A DNA stretch of 64,000 nt from Cristatella mucedo (GCA_009760855.2 WPIO01000001.1:17027001-17091000); one strand, 5' to 3'. Positions 11,766-23,740 are shown, counted from the first letter of the stretch. Made by a program: numbers and translations. The notes: generated by a model from the letters alone, not told the origin.

Positions 11766-13928
11766 GTCAGTAGGAATCAATCAGGTTTAGGGGGTAGATA
11801 AATTATTTCCGTCAAAATAAAAAAATATATACACAAGTAAAATAAGTGTGCTGCTAGACTCCTATTAGGTTTTAAGATTTAATACTAGTTTAACGTTTTT
11901 TCTAAAATAAACCGCCGCCGTGTTCTATGAGTAATTTCTGGCAAATCATTTACTACCAAGTATAGTGCATGATTGTCTAATAGTGATGCGATCCACTTCG
12001 TGAGAGGACCTTTCGCTGAGCAATAGAAAAGCATTTTCGTGAGCTCTTCGTAAGAAGCATAGAATCGTACTTCTAGGCTTAGCAAACTCTGATGCAATTT
12101 TAAATCTTCTGCTGAGCGGGAATTTAAATTTATCAGGAATCTACTCTAAGCATGAGTGACAGGCGGTAACAGCAACACTCTTCAAAAATGGTTTGAAGTG
12201 AACCTTTTCCAGAAGACAAGCTAACCTGCCTGTATGCACTGTATTTGGTGCAGCACTGATTAGCTTCGTAGGTCGAGGATACATAAACAATACATGTTTA
12301 TGTAGGGCAGTGGCGAAAAGAAGTCTGAGTGTTTGGTACGTTTAGATCTTAGTCTATAGTTTAGGAAGGAGGCAAAGGGTCAGGGCAGTACTTGGCTTTA
12401 AACTGATCAAAATACTAACTTAAGTCGTGCGGAATTTGAAATTCAGGATCGAACATTCTGTGGTTGGCTGAATAACTGGTCATCAAGATCCGTTTCATGC
12501 TTTCCCAGTAGCCGAGACGCTTTTTAAAGTATTTACTCTTAGCCTTGCATTTTTCAGCAGCCTATGGAAGTATCACTTCAAGTGACTGCCTGATTTTCAT
12601 GCAAGTACATATAGATTAAAAATCAAGTTTTGTAATAACTTTCACTAAAGTTATCAAAAAATATTTTTAGTAGTTTCATCATATCGTGCCTTTCAATGCC
12701 ACGATCTCTTAGTTAAGTAATAGGAGTACACAAACTTAGCAGTATCGCACATCTGCAATTTCTTCTTTCAATCGCATGCCATTTCTGGGTTGCTGCAGAA
12801 ATTTCCGACCCTTAATATAGTAAACTATGAACACTTATAGAGACATTATTAAAATAAATCACGAGTAATATGGACACTGATAGAGACATGATTAAATATA
12901 TCACATGTAAGGTACAATAATAATTTTTCCCTTTACATACAACTTGGGGCAGTGCCATTAAGGGTCTGGTTCTTTAAAATTATTTTAATATCATTTAAAA
13001 ATATAAGAAAATTTGAGCAACTATCCTGCATTTGTAGATAAATTGAACAAATGAAAGGCGATAGGTAAATACATATAATCACCATCACGAGTGATAGTTA
13101 ACGGAAAAAATAAAGTTAAACATGACGTTATTCAACAGCTTATTTGGTCACCGTTGCTTTCAGTAGGCAGCAAGAGATCTCCCATTGCAGGACTCCTACT
13201 TATGACCAGAGTAATAAACAGTGAACACCTAACCTATATGGGAAATCCATCAGCCAATGTTTGCAATGGCGGAAGCCGACCACGTCACGCAATTAGTTGT
13301 TATGGAAAAAATAAAGCAATTTAAATGAGAAAGTCTGGGGCGGATTCAGTACCATTTTAGTGAAATAGTGCACAACAATTCAATCACAAAGCAAAGCCGT
13401 CACTGCAATGGAGGACTATACTGCGGCAAGTATACCAAGCCAGTCAAGCAGTATTAGCGGAAAGTGGACAAAAACGATGCTATTGCTCGGTAAAACCTCA
13501 AGACACTATGCGATGAAAATAGTATTAAAACTCGTGACGTTGATGTATGCGGCAAATCTCGAGAAAATCTATCGGATTCCCATGTCGAAAATACGATTCC
13601 GAATTAGCTTCTAAGGCGCTAGACAAACTGCGGGTTAGAAGGCGATAATGCCGCTCATGCGAGATGATGTGTCGATTTTATTTCATTCTATGTTAGAAAA
13701 GCTCAATCGGATAGGGGCTAGCCGAAGCTGACACTCAGGACAATAGTTCAGTGCTAACTTTGTTCTTTATTGCACCGCAAGAAAAAGAGCAAGATTTTTT
13801 TCTTTCAGACCCTCCTTTGCTCGTTCTTTCACCCTCACATTATAATTTTCCGGGGTCTTTTCTTGTTCCAGTCCATAAGTTATATCTCTCTAGCATAGTC
13901 TACCGGTTTTCATTTCTTGTTTTTATCT
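11766..13928. other. Lipase copy 1, intron 1 (left part)
   Basis: AT-rich intron about 1.1 kb longer than the equivalent introns of copies 2 and 3. I recognise no transposon motif. Small open frames at 11885-12097 (minus) and 13091-13614 (plus) carry no known domain. Confidence 0.5.
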
Positions 13929-13953
13929 TTCCCTCTCTCTCTCTCTCACCAAA

Positions 13954-13991
<38 letters not shown>

Positions 13992-14047
13992 CCTCTCTCT
14001 CTCTCCCTCTCTCCTCCTCCTCCTCTCTCTCTCCTTCTCTCTCTCCC

Positions 14048-14093
<46 letters not shown>

Positions 14094-14182
14094 TCTCTCT
14101 ATCTCTCTGTCTCTCTCTCTCTCCGTGTCCCTCTATGTCTTTCTGTGTCTCTCTGTGTCTCTCTGTGTATTTCTCTCTCTCC
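13929..14182. repeat. (CT)n-rich low-complexity tract
   Basis: About 250 bases of CT dinucleotides interrupted by CCTCC and GTGTCT steps, just before exon 2 of lipase copy 1. Copies 2 and 3 have much shorter CT-rich tracts at the same intronic position (about 42645-42720 and 62370-62410). Open frames across it only encode Leu/Ser or Arg/Glu repeats. Confidence 0.95.
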
Positions 14183-14340
14183 TTAGGGTGTATGGACCTA
14201 CAGAGAAAGCAGGTTTGGCTTTCTAATTGGGGTTGAATTGTCCACCCTGCTGTTATTGTTCTTATTTTCCAGATATCTGAGCTTTCGACAGAGTTAAACT
14301 TGAAGTGCCATATCAACTTCTGATTCTATTTATGTGGTAG

Positions 14341-14643
14341 GAGTAAGAACAGCTTCATGCGTGTGTTACGACAGCCTAGGCTGTTTCGACAATGCTTCAC
14401 CATTTAACAATGCCGGCAAGCAAGTGCCGAGTGCCCAACCAGAGCAAGTGAGCACGCAGGGTCTGCTGTACACGAGAGCCACTAAAAACGGGCCAGCAAA
14501 AGAGCTGTCATACGTGAATATGAATGTTGTTGAAAAAGTCGGATTTTGCTGCCAGCCTCCCGGCGAAGTTTACTGTTCATGGGTTCGGACAAAGCGAGAA
14601 CTCCGATTGGATGAAAAGCACACAAAATGCTCTTCTTTATTCG
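14341..14643 (+). pseudogene. Lipase copy 1 exon 2 (frameshifted N-terminal domain)
   Basis: Reads [18 protein letters not shown], then [17 protein letters not shown], in the copy 2 frame. A one-base insertion in GTTGTTGAAAAAGTCGGA (about 14525-14542) shifts the frame. [12 protein letters not shown], which carries the oxyanion-hole motif, continues in another frame. Flanked by TAG and GTAAGT. Confidence 0.9.
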
Positions 14644-14751
14644 GTAAGTTGCCGACGAGGCTGGGTACTTGTATTTGCTGACAGTAAATTTTGCTCTTGT
14701 CTGTGACACTCATTGACGTTTTGCTCATTGCTTTTTTTAAAATTTTAACAG

Positions 14752-14991
14752 CTCAACTGTAACGTAATAATCGTTGACTAGTCCAAAGGTCCAAGGAAGC
14801 GGCTCAGTCGACTTACAATACAGAAACTGCAAACTCGAGTCTAGTCGGCAGACAAATCGCCGCTCTCGTTCAGCTGCTGGCGGAGAGCGGCTCAAACCTT
14901 CAGAAAATGCACATTATTGGCCACAGTCTAGGTACCCAGAAAGCTGGCTACGCTTGGAGTGAATTCAAAAGTGGCGTACAGCGAATATCAG
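14752..14991 (+). pseudogene. Lipase copy 1 exon 3 (GHSLG exon)
   Basis: LNCNVIIVD is followed by an in-frame stop. Downstream, [16 protein letters not shown] keeps the nucleophile elbow. The exon is 8 nt longer than in copies 2 and 3. Acceptor AACAG and donor GGTACT are present. Confidence 0.9.
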
Positions 14992-16029
14992 GTACTCCCT
15001 AAAGCTTACTGACGACTTCTATTCTAAGGGAGAGCAGAGATAGACTATCGTCAGCTGCTTCTCTTAGGCATTGAAATGGATTTAAGGCAGCACCAAATTA
15101 CTTGCAAGAGCTAGAGTAACTTACAGGATCGCTGTCATGGTTGCTATCTTGCTCCAAGCGTGGAGAGCTTATTCTCCTTGGTACCCAACATACGGCCTAC
15201 CCCCCCCCCAGTGAGGGCTGCTATTTTAATCTAAAGTTTCTTTTCCGGAAGTAGTAACTCTCGTTGCCTTTTAGATGAATTGCTCGAATGTAATATTTCC
15301 ACAGACACCGACAAATTTGAGAATATGGAGGCTTTCATCAAACACATTAGCCCATGAGAAGTATACAATGATAACCAATATGACCTATTTTAACCGATTG
15401 TAATGAGTTTCGACATATGTTTTATCAATAGTTTAATATTACACAGGTTTCGTTTCCTAAATAGTGGAAGCACAAAGAAAGTAAAAATAGCAAAAATTAG
15501 CACCTAATGGTCTGGTGAGGAGGCCATATTAGCCAGATCTGATTTATTTAAAGCAATTATCTACTTATTTTACGGTACGATTACTTCCTAATTAAACTGC
15601 GTGATCAGTTGGAGGCTCAAGGACACTGAAGAAAGTGTCATGAGCTATAGTAAAAATGTACTTACCGGTCCGGTTTGAACGCTTGGCCTGTTGGTTACTC
15701 ACGTCAGTGACTCACGCTCATGACCAGCAAACCATCTCAGGTTCTGAAAGCACACGGCAGTAATTAATTCACCTACCCACGGACTATGAGCTTACCTGGA
15801 AATTCATAAGCAGATGGTTGATCCGTGACCTTGGGTTGTCATATGTCCTGAGAGTACTTGCAGAGAAGCTTGTGGTGCAGTATCTCCGGGTCGGTAGACA
15901 TAAATGGCAGCTACGCGTCTAATGCATAGCCAGGTAAACATTTTTAGTAGCACAACATCCACCAGTATGTGCGCGGCTCCCATGTTTCTTGGACGGGAGC
16001 TCTATTAAAAAGACTTAATTTCAGTTTTC
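14992..16029. other. Lipase copy 1, start of intron 3
   Basis: About 15300-15360 resembles intron 3 of copy 2 near 43790-43850, so it is ancestral intron sequence. About 15760-15890 resembles a stretch at 44930-45010 and may be an unclassified dispersed repeat. A run of ten C lies at 15200-15209. Confidence 0.5.
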
Positions 16030-17607
16030 AGACACTTCGGGTAAAAGTGATTAAGGCCCATGGAGTAGGATATCACTTTTATGCTGACGATACACAGTGG
16101 TACTTGTCATTCAAACCGTCGGAATCTGCTGCAGCAACTGAGATACTGAATGCTTGCCTTGCCGATATGGAATCCTGGATTTCGGAAAACTTCCTGAAAT
16201 TAAATGATGATACAACCGAACTGCTGCTCATAGGACACCCTAAGCGTGTGGCTGGAATAAAAGGCTTTGTAATTTATCTTCGCCTGTAACTCCACAAAGT
16301 CATAAAGACCATGTGGGTATTGCGCAGGAGAGTTTAGTATAGCTCACTCACGACCAAAGTGGTTTCGGTACACATTCGGTAGCCAACAGACTTCGTCTCA
16401 CGCAACAAAGAAAAAGTGGGAAGCACAGCAGAGTCAGGAGAGCAGTTGAGGTAGTGAGTAGCATGGAAGTAGCAGCTCAGGACCGCTGAAAAGGATGGTC
16501 GGCAGTAGGAGAGTAGTTGTCGTTGCTTAAGAATCGTGGAAGCAATTTCCACAGTCGAGGACCTGCAGAGCTAAAGCTTCTTTTGTCAATGGTCTTTAAG
16601 CGGAGGAATGGGACAGCTAATTTATTGTCCACACAGAACCCGAGGGCGCGAACAGGCTGAAACTGATGCAGCAGTTCAGCTAGGTATGAAGGAGCCAAGC
16701 CGTGGCGGGCCATGTGGGTCAGCGTAAGAACTTTGCTCTGTATAGCTTTGCTCATCTAATAGGGGACGCCATTGTGCGACCGTCACCTCGTGCTCGAAAT
16801 TTAGGCGTCGTTTTTGATGGCTGCCTCAATTTTAACAGCTTCATTCAGAAGACTGCTTCTACAGATAGCCATCACGTCCGATCCCTATCCAAGATCAGGA
16901 GCTGTCTCCCACAGTTTGTGCAAAAAAATTAACTAGCTCCTTAGTTCAGTCTCGGCTTGATTATTGTAATTCCCTTTTGGCTGAGCTACCAAAGAAAACT
17001 ATTAGGCCACTGCAGCTGACTATGAATATGGCTGTAAGGCTAGTCTTCAAGTCCCAGAAGTTTGAGCCCGTGTCTCCTTTGCTTAAAGAGCTAGGATGGA
17101 TGCCGGTTGAGCAACGGATACAGAGCAAAGTTTTTACGCTGACCCACACGGCCCGCCACGGCTTGGCTCCTTCGTACCTAGCTGAACTGCTGCATCAGTT
17201 TAAACCTGTTCGCGCCCTCAGGTCCCGTGTGGACAATAAATTAGCTGTTCCATTCCTCAGCTTAAAGACCGTTGGTAACAGAAACTTTAGTTAGCTCTGC
17301 AGGTCCTACACTGTGGAACTTGCTTCGACAGCTCTTAGGCAACGACAACTACTCTCATACTGCCGGCTATGGCTCATCCTTTCAGCGGTCCTGAGCTGCT
17401 ATTTCCATGCTACTCACTACCTCAACTGCTCTCCTGACTCTACTATGCTTCCCACTTTTTCTTTGTTGCGTGAGACGAAGTCTGTTGGCTACCGAATGCG
17501 TACCGAAACCGCTTTGGTCGTGAGTGAGCTATACTAAACTCTCCTGCGCAATACCCACATGGTCTTTATGACTTTGTGGAGTTACAAGCGAAGATACATT
17601 ACAAAGC
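16030..17607 (+). mobile_element. LINE B, RT to 3' end, interrupted by an inverted LINE B piece
   Basis: KVIKAHGVGYHFYADDTQWY begins near 16050, with FLKLNDDTTELLLIGHPK up to about 16250. After the 475-bp interruption the frame resumes as FAHLIGDAIVRPSPRARNLG at 16742. It then runs through the C-terminal [20 protein letters not shown] (17070-17130) and [13 protein letters not shown] to the 3' UTR. The 3' end is GGAGTTACAAGCGAAGATAC then ATTAC. Confidence 0.85.
16270..16744 (-). mobile_element. LINE B 3' piece in opposite orientation inside LINE B
   Basis: On the minus strand this encodes [20 protein letters not shown], then [12 protein letters not shown], followed by the LINE B 3' UTR. GCTTTG flanks it on both sides (16264-16269 and 16745-16750), which could be a short target-site duplication. 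It is also nearly the reverse complement of about 17115-17607. Confidence 0.85.
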
Positions 17608-18015
17608 CTTTTATTCCAGCCACACGCCCAGTGAAGTTCATGAGATGCTCCCTTAAACTGAAGTCACTGACGTCACGCTCATGCTGTACTCCTTGAGATA
17701 TTTGCAATATTGTGGTGTTACAAAACTGTCTCTTAAAAGTATCCTAGCAGGCAATTGTTAAGTGTATTTGCAGCTATAAAATGAATTATCATAGCTAAAA
17801 TTGACGCAGAATTGTGAATTGAAGTTTGAAATTTCTTAAAGTATTGATGAACAGACTTGTGTTAGTCGGTCTTCACTTAATTACACAAACCTAGCTGAGA
17901 ATGTTTCTCAGTTTACTAGATTAAAATAAAGAGCTGATCTGGTAAAGTCAGTCTTTGCATGGAGAAGTATTTAATCTGTGACTTTAACATCGAAGCAGTA
18001 AATGTTTGGCAAAAG

Positions 18016-18046
18016 AGTGAGTGAGAGAGAGAAAGAGAGAGAGAGA

Positions 18047-18130
<84 letters not shown>
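18016..18130. repeat. (GA)n microsatellite
   Basis: About 115 bases of nearly pure GA dinucleotides in intron 3 of lipase copy 1. Open frames on either strand encode only Arg/Glu or Ser/Leu runs. Confidence 0.97.
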
Positions 18131-18133
<3 letters not shown>

Positions 18134-18234
18134 CTTTGAACAGAAGACTGAAAGTTGGCAGGTCAATGTCACCCATTCGCTAATCAGATCATCGTTTCAC
18201 TAATATCTAAATTTAGAAGTTATTATGAAAGTGT

Positions 18235-18412
18235 ATTTGGTTTTTGAGCCTCCACATGATCCATGTAATCCATTATGTCATGGTGGTTGTCATTGAGCGT
18301 GCTACCACTAACCAATTGATCATGCTTCCTTTGCAGCAAATGTCAAGTGATTAGAAAGAGATTGAGTTCCCTGAGGGCGCTATGAAAAATTAATTACCAT
18401 TATTATTATTAC
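18235..18412 (+). mobile_element. LINE A 3' UTR fragment with hairpin tail
   Basis: Contains GAGCGTGCTACCACTAACCA and GCAGCAAATGTCAAGTGATT, then AGAAAGAGATTGAGTTCCCT and GAGGGCGCTAT, followed by an ATT-rich tail. No coding part remains. Confidence 0.75.
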
Positions 18413-18639
18413 CATCTCGTAGTTATTATCCTGATTGCATCAGCACTATATTTCCGGCATTTGGCCTGAGCTATCCCCTTGCCCGTCCATGGAACTGATT
18501 CCTTAAAATAACAAGCAAAAGTGATGAATTTGTCTGTTTCATAATTATATTATATTATAATTCCATCTATAAAAATGTAGCTAAGAGAAAAAATAACTTT
18601 TTATAGTAAAGAGTAAGCCATAATGAACTCAAAGACTGA

Positions 18640-18790
18640 GTGGCTTTGGCTTTCTGTTACCATACGATAGCCAAAAAATTGATCTTATGCAACAGAGAGA
18701 ACGCAAGAAGTATAGCTTAGTAAGTTTTGCAGTCAAAGAAGTGAATAAGGTAGAAGCTGCAGAGTAGGAAGGCTGGCAAGGGTTGCCTTG
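18640..18790 (-). mobile_element. LINE B 3' UTR fragment
   Basis: TTTGGCTTTCTGTTACCATA then CGATAGCCAAAAAATTGATC parallels the minus-strand LINE B 3' UTR at 16350-16400. Strongly diverged. Confidence 0.55.
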
Positions 18791-19207
18791 GTCGGACGCA
18801 GGAGGAAACGTGTCGTTGCATTTGAATTGCGAAACATTTTGCTAAAATTAATGATCTGTACATCAAAGGTTAATTTCGCCTATACGTCTGTAAGACGAGG
18901 AGTAGAATTGCTGATTTATCCTTCAAAGTGCAGCCGACGACACGGTGTGGCTAAAATTAGCAGCTGCTCAGATAGGTGTGAAAAAATTAAGGTCAAGCAC
19001 GCCTAGCCAGTCGCACCAAGAATTTTTATATTAACCAATTGATCAGCCGGAACCCATCATAGCTTCTTCTCTGAGAAAGAGAGATATGGCAGACAATTTT
19101 GGATTTTTTAACACTAATACGTTTCTATTGCACCTTCGGAGATCACAATTCATTTCTTGGCACTTTAAAATGCAAAAGCGTTCAAGAATACACTCAGGAC
19201 CACCGGT

Positions 19208-19509
19208 GTGCCAGGTCTCTGTTCAGTAGCATGCAGCCAAACATACACGGGCAAGTATGCTAGCACACCGGAGCGAAGAAGACAAGTCAACCGGAGCTCG
19301 GGGAAAGCTGAGAAGAACAGCTACAGCGTCTTAGGCTCAGACTTTCATGATGCAAAGTCATTGCATGTGATAGCACACGATGGAAACGAGTTTCAGACTT
19401 TCGGTGGATGCAAGATGAAGGCCCGATCACCAGCAGATTTTAATTCTGCGGGAGGATCGGCTAGACTACTACAAGTTGAGGAGTGAGTTCTGACAGCACA
19501 GTGGGGGAG
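19208..19509 (-). mobile_element. LINE A-like C-terminal fragment left of the 335-bp array
   Basis: The minus strand reads AVRTHSSTCSSLADPPAELK, then SAGDRAFILHPPKV. This is the counterpart of LINE A's [35 protein letters not shown]. It joins directly to the HWLPIKRRI segment that begins the tandem array. Confidence 0.65.
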
Positions 19510-20514
19510 CAAAAAGGTCGCATAGATAGGCTGCTGCAAGCAAGTGGCTACATCCAGACATAGAAACGTTTGGAAGTAAATTCGACGCTTGATGGGAAGC
19601 CAGTGAAGCTCACACAGACGTGGCACGATGTGGCAGCTACACCCACTGACGACAGACGCGCCAAGCTGCTGAGTTTTCCCCAAGTAACATACGATAACGG
19701 GAGCAGATCTGAAGTCCTAGCTATAGGTAATGATGCAGGATGATGCACAGGCTCTTGCTTAGCGACAGCAGTTATTGTGAGAAATGAGAATTCTGCGAAA
19801 CAGATTTCGCGAACTGAATCAGTGACAAGAACGACAACTCGTGGCAAAAAGGTCGCATAGATAGGCTGCTGCAAGCAAGTGGCTACATCCAGACAGAGAA
19901 ACGTTTGGAAGTAAATTCGACGCTTGATGGGAAGCCAGTGAAGCTCACACAGACGTGGCACGATGTGGCAGCTACACCCACTGACGACAGACGCGCCAAG
20001 CTGCTGAGTTTTCCCCAAGTAACATACGATAACGGGAGCAGATCTGAAGTCCTAGCTATAGGTAATGATGCAGGATGATGCACAGGCTCTTGCTTAGCGA
20101 CAGCAGTTATTGTGAGAAATGAGAATTCTGCGAAACAGATTTCGCGAACTGAATCAGTGACAAGAACGACAACTCGTGGCAAAAAGGTCGCATAGATAGG
20201 CTGCTGCAAGCAAGTGGCTACATCCAGACATAGAAACGTTTGGAAGTAAATTCGACGCTTGATGGGAAGCCAGTGAAGCTCACACAGACGTGGCACGATG
20301 TGGCAGCTACACCCATTGACGACAGACGCGCCAAGCTGCTGAGTTTTCCCCAAGTAACATACGATAACGGGAGCAGATCTGAAGTCCTAGCTATAGGTAA
20401 TGATGCAGGATGATGCACAGGCTCTTGCTTAGCGACAGCATTTATTGTGAGTAATGAGAATTCTGCGAAACAGATTTCGCGAACTGAATCAGTGACAAGA
20501 ACGACAACTCGTGG
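19510..20514. repeat. Tandem array, three copies of a 335-bp unit
   Basis: Units are 19510-19844, 19845-20179 and 20180-20514. The landmarks GGTCGCATAGATAGG and ACTCGTGG each recur exactly 335 bases apart. Only a few substitutions separate the units. On the minus strand each unit encodes CELHWLPIKRRIYFQTFLCL, a LINE C-terminal motif. The period is not a multiple of three, so open frames drift between units and are not genes. Confidence 0.97.
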
Positions 20515-22510
20515 TGTGTACCTCACATTGGACCACTTTCGGTGCTAAGTCTAGAATCTCCAGGCGAGCGGCAGCCCTCTTAGCCCTTCCATTAAAACAA
20601 CTAATGCTTGCTGGGTGTGATGGCACATTACAAGTCTTTTTTATGAAATAGTTCTGAGTAGTTACCACGGGAGTACCAATCACGTGATCGTAAAAAGGGT
20701 CTTTCACTAGCAGAAAGCCATCTAGCCTCGACGTATGGAGATGTACTCGCTTTTTGGCTGCTAAACCTTTGTAAACAATGTGAGCTGGATGGTGAGCAGG
20801 ATCATTCCAGTCATTCGGCACTCAAATCAGCAGGCAGCCCGGCATATTGAGATTCGCACGAGCTCGAATAGGCGCACAAACGTGTGCAAATGCATGCAGC
20901 TAGCACTCGACAGCGAACTCGCACACACGCAGGCATCCAGAAAGGTTATCCACAACAAAATTCTGGCTCTTGAAATCTGCAGTGAAGAAGGTGCAGGTTA
21001 GCTCAATAGTCCTACTCGGTGCTGCAGATGATGGCTGGAACCGTGTGACTTGCCAGGGCACAGCCTCCCCCACTTACTTGCTCAAGTTAGTTTCATCACA
21101 AACTATGTATCTGTATGCATTTTTGGCTGAATGGGTTCAGGAACTCTTTTCACTAGCCAAGATGCAGCTATATTAACTAGTTCATTATCTTCATTACTGT
21201 CGAGCTAGCAATATCTATAGCTGGCTGTCGTATTAGACAGCAATAAAAACCAAACAAGACGTGAACACGACGAAACGACAAGTTGCGAAAATTCTGGGTC
21301 TCTAAAGAATAATGAGTTAGAGCTAAGAGGTAATTCAAGACAATTGAATGCCATTTTCCGCCTGAGTGATTTTGAGTATGCATTTTATTTTTTTAAATTT
21401 GACTTTATTCCTCTTAATGCCAGTCAAATTTAAAATATGTCAGATATTAGCAATGAGCAATGATACAAGTTTTTTTCATGAATGCGATAATACATCATAT
21501 TTCAGACAACTATTGAATTTACGCTTAAAAATACTCGAGCTTAATGAATTTAGGTGAACTAGCCGATTTATATGATTATTAGAAGATTTTCCGAGTAATA
21601 GCTGCTATCAGTATAATGGCAAAATTTTAATTAATTGTTACATGAAAAATGTATTTCAAAGCATTTAAAATACCAGTTTGATTAGGATTAAATACCATTA
21701 ATTCATATGCCATTTCAAGTACCACTTTTAGCAAGAAGTCCTACTGTTGTTGTCTAGCCTAATTCCCTACATTAAACGTACCTGCAGGAATATATTCGCT
21801 GCATGCATCCTATGCCAATAAGAAATAAATCGCCTTAGACCATCTTGCTAATCTACTTTGTGTCAGCTGTGAAAAGCTGAAATACTAAATTGGTCTGATT
21901 TTTTATTTTGGAGAAAATTGCGGTCCTTAAACAGAATAATAAGGAAGCAGAAGTTATATAATCTGTAAGTTAAACTGAATACAAAACTATCCAGACTGAT
22001 TTTTTACTATTTATGCCAGGTGATTTTTGGTTATGCAAATATAGAACATTTGGACGTGAAATTTAAAACTCATAGCTATTAGAATTGTTACTAATGCATG
22101 GGCTTACGTGACTGCCATTGCAGTCTACTTCCATCACAGTATCTGTGTGCATCAATGCGTGCGGTGTGTTCAAGTCCTCCTCTGTGATTTGAGACTGAAA
22201 TAGTATCTTCCACTCTTCTGCAAGGAAAAGAACCTGTACGTATGCTGCCTCTGCAGCAACAGGCTTTAGATCATAAGCCTCCTAAGCACTTTAGAATCGA
22301 TACGCCGACCTGGTTTATCAGTTTTAATTGATGTTTCCGTGAGCCAGCAAAAAATATGCTGAACTTAGTTGACAGCTTATAGCTATCATTTTCTGGTATC
22401 TGCTGAAGGAAAGTTTTTTGAGAGCTTTCAGTTGTTTTGTTTTTAAATATTGCAGTCTTAATAAAAGATGATTAGCAAACTTGAAAAGACTCGTCATAAT
22501 ATTATTATAG
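20515..22510. other. Rest of intron 3 of lipase copy 1, unassigned
   Basis: 20489-20821 is open for 110 codons on the minus strand and GC-richer than its surroundings, but shows no motif I know. 20860-20940 is CA-rich with CGCACA words. From 21180 to 22500 the sequence is AT-rich and I see nothing in it. Confidence 0.5.
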
Positions 22511-22742
22511 GCTTGGATCCGGCTGGTCCAATTTGACAGTATAAATACACGCCTGCGATTGGACCCAAGCGACACGGTGTTCGTCAACGTAATTCACAGC
22601 AACGGGACACCTCTGCTGCAAGGGGTAGCCGGGATCGCCGTTGCATTTGGACACGTTGACTTTTTTCCCAACTGCGGTGTAACACAACCAGGATGCCCTG
22701 GCCTATTGAAAGGTTTACTGGGCTCGATATGCGATTTAGGAG
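22511..22742 (+). pseudogene. Lipase copy 1 exon 4 (catalytic Asp exon)
   Basis: GLDPAGP is intact directly after the acceptor ATTATAG. A 2-nt loss at GGTCCAATTTGACAG (copy 2 has GGTCCAAATTTTGACG) then shifts the frame. DPSDTVFVNVIHSNGTPLLQ and FGHVDFFPNCGV can still be read in the shifted frame. The exon is 8 nt shorter than in copies 2 and 3. Confidence 0.9.
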
Positions 22743-23349
22743 GTGAGGCAAATTGGAAAAAGCAACATTTCTATGATAGCAGTGGAAAATGTGATTGTCG
22801 GTTTTACTCATGTGAGATGTTAGGGTGACGTTGTAATAACTAGTTTTTCCCGAAGATTTATGTAATTTGCTAAAAGTAGGTTTTTAAATGCTCAGTGTTT
22901 TTCATTTAGTTAAATTTTTTAATTAGTCCACTTATGGTACAAACGACATCCGCCATAATCCTTTAAACTTGAGCAATCGTTGCGTACGTTTCCGTTCAAT
23001 TTTATTTCTGACGTTTACTTTGTCAATCAATTAGTTAGATGACATGGCATAAATAACTGGTGAGAGAACAAAGAGAATTGTAACTTAAAATATTGCTGAT
23101 TGTCGTGGGCAAAGCCCAGATGATAGTGCCCATGCAAGCAGTAAGAAGGAAAATGACAATATAATGTATATAAGGGTTGGATGAAGGTAGAACCCCCATT
23201 AGGGACAAAACTTTGTCATGTGATTGTCGGAAAAAAGCAAAGCTAAAAATTAAACTGAGCTATCAAATATTAAAAAAGTAGTGCCATAACTTTTCAAAGG
23301 GATGACGCTATGAAAAAGGCTTACTCGAGAACCCCCATAAACACTTATT

Positions 23350-23740
23350 CGAGCAATATCACCACCCACTGGCAGGCTCTCTGGTGCAGACACTTGCACG
23401 CCCCATCGACTCTGTTGCAGCCAGGTGCCACTCCCTTGCACCCACGAACACCCACTCACGCTTACTGCTAACACGCATATACATAGCATATACATATCCT
23501 GGCTTATGCTCACACTCACACCAATGTAAGCTCATACACTCAAACAATCCTGCTTACACTAATATACACTAGCACACACTCACATGCTCGCATAAGTTCG
23601 GGCTTCTTTAACGCCCTGCGGGACAGTGTGCGTTTGCAAGACTACTTCTTATTGGAAAAAGATATTTAAAAAATTCTAAAATGCATGTGCTAGTGACAGG
23701 TACGGTGCACAGTCAATAAATACCTCATGTTACCACATGA
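23350..23740. repeat. Degenerate CACTCA/ACACTC-rich minisatellite in intron 4
   Basis: Words such as CACTCACGC, ACACTCACA and CATACACTC recur irregularly. The right end (ATGCATGTGCTAGTGACAGG) aligns with the same position in intron 4 of copy 2 (about 50480-50900), so the repeat predates the gene duplication. Confidence 0.75.

Noticed and set aside
13751-14316. Overlapping long frames rich in Ser/Leu (plus) and Arg/Glu (minus)
   Set aside because: They are translations of the CT tract.
16270-16744. Simple independent insertion of LINE B with GCTTTG target duplication
   Set aside because: Not fully excluded, but shared 3' UTR variants and the mirrored flank at 17608-17632 fit an inverted duplication better.
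17916-18203. Frames of Ser/Leu and Arg/Glu repeats
   Set aside because: They are translations of the GA microsatellite.
19548-20353. Two 156-codon minus-strand frames with nearly the same sequence
   Set aside because: They are one LINE fragment read through the 335-bp tandem array; the frame drifts between units.
19510-20514. CRISPR-like array
   Set aside because: Three whole 335-bp units without spacers in an intron of an animal gene.
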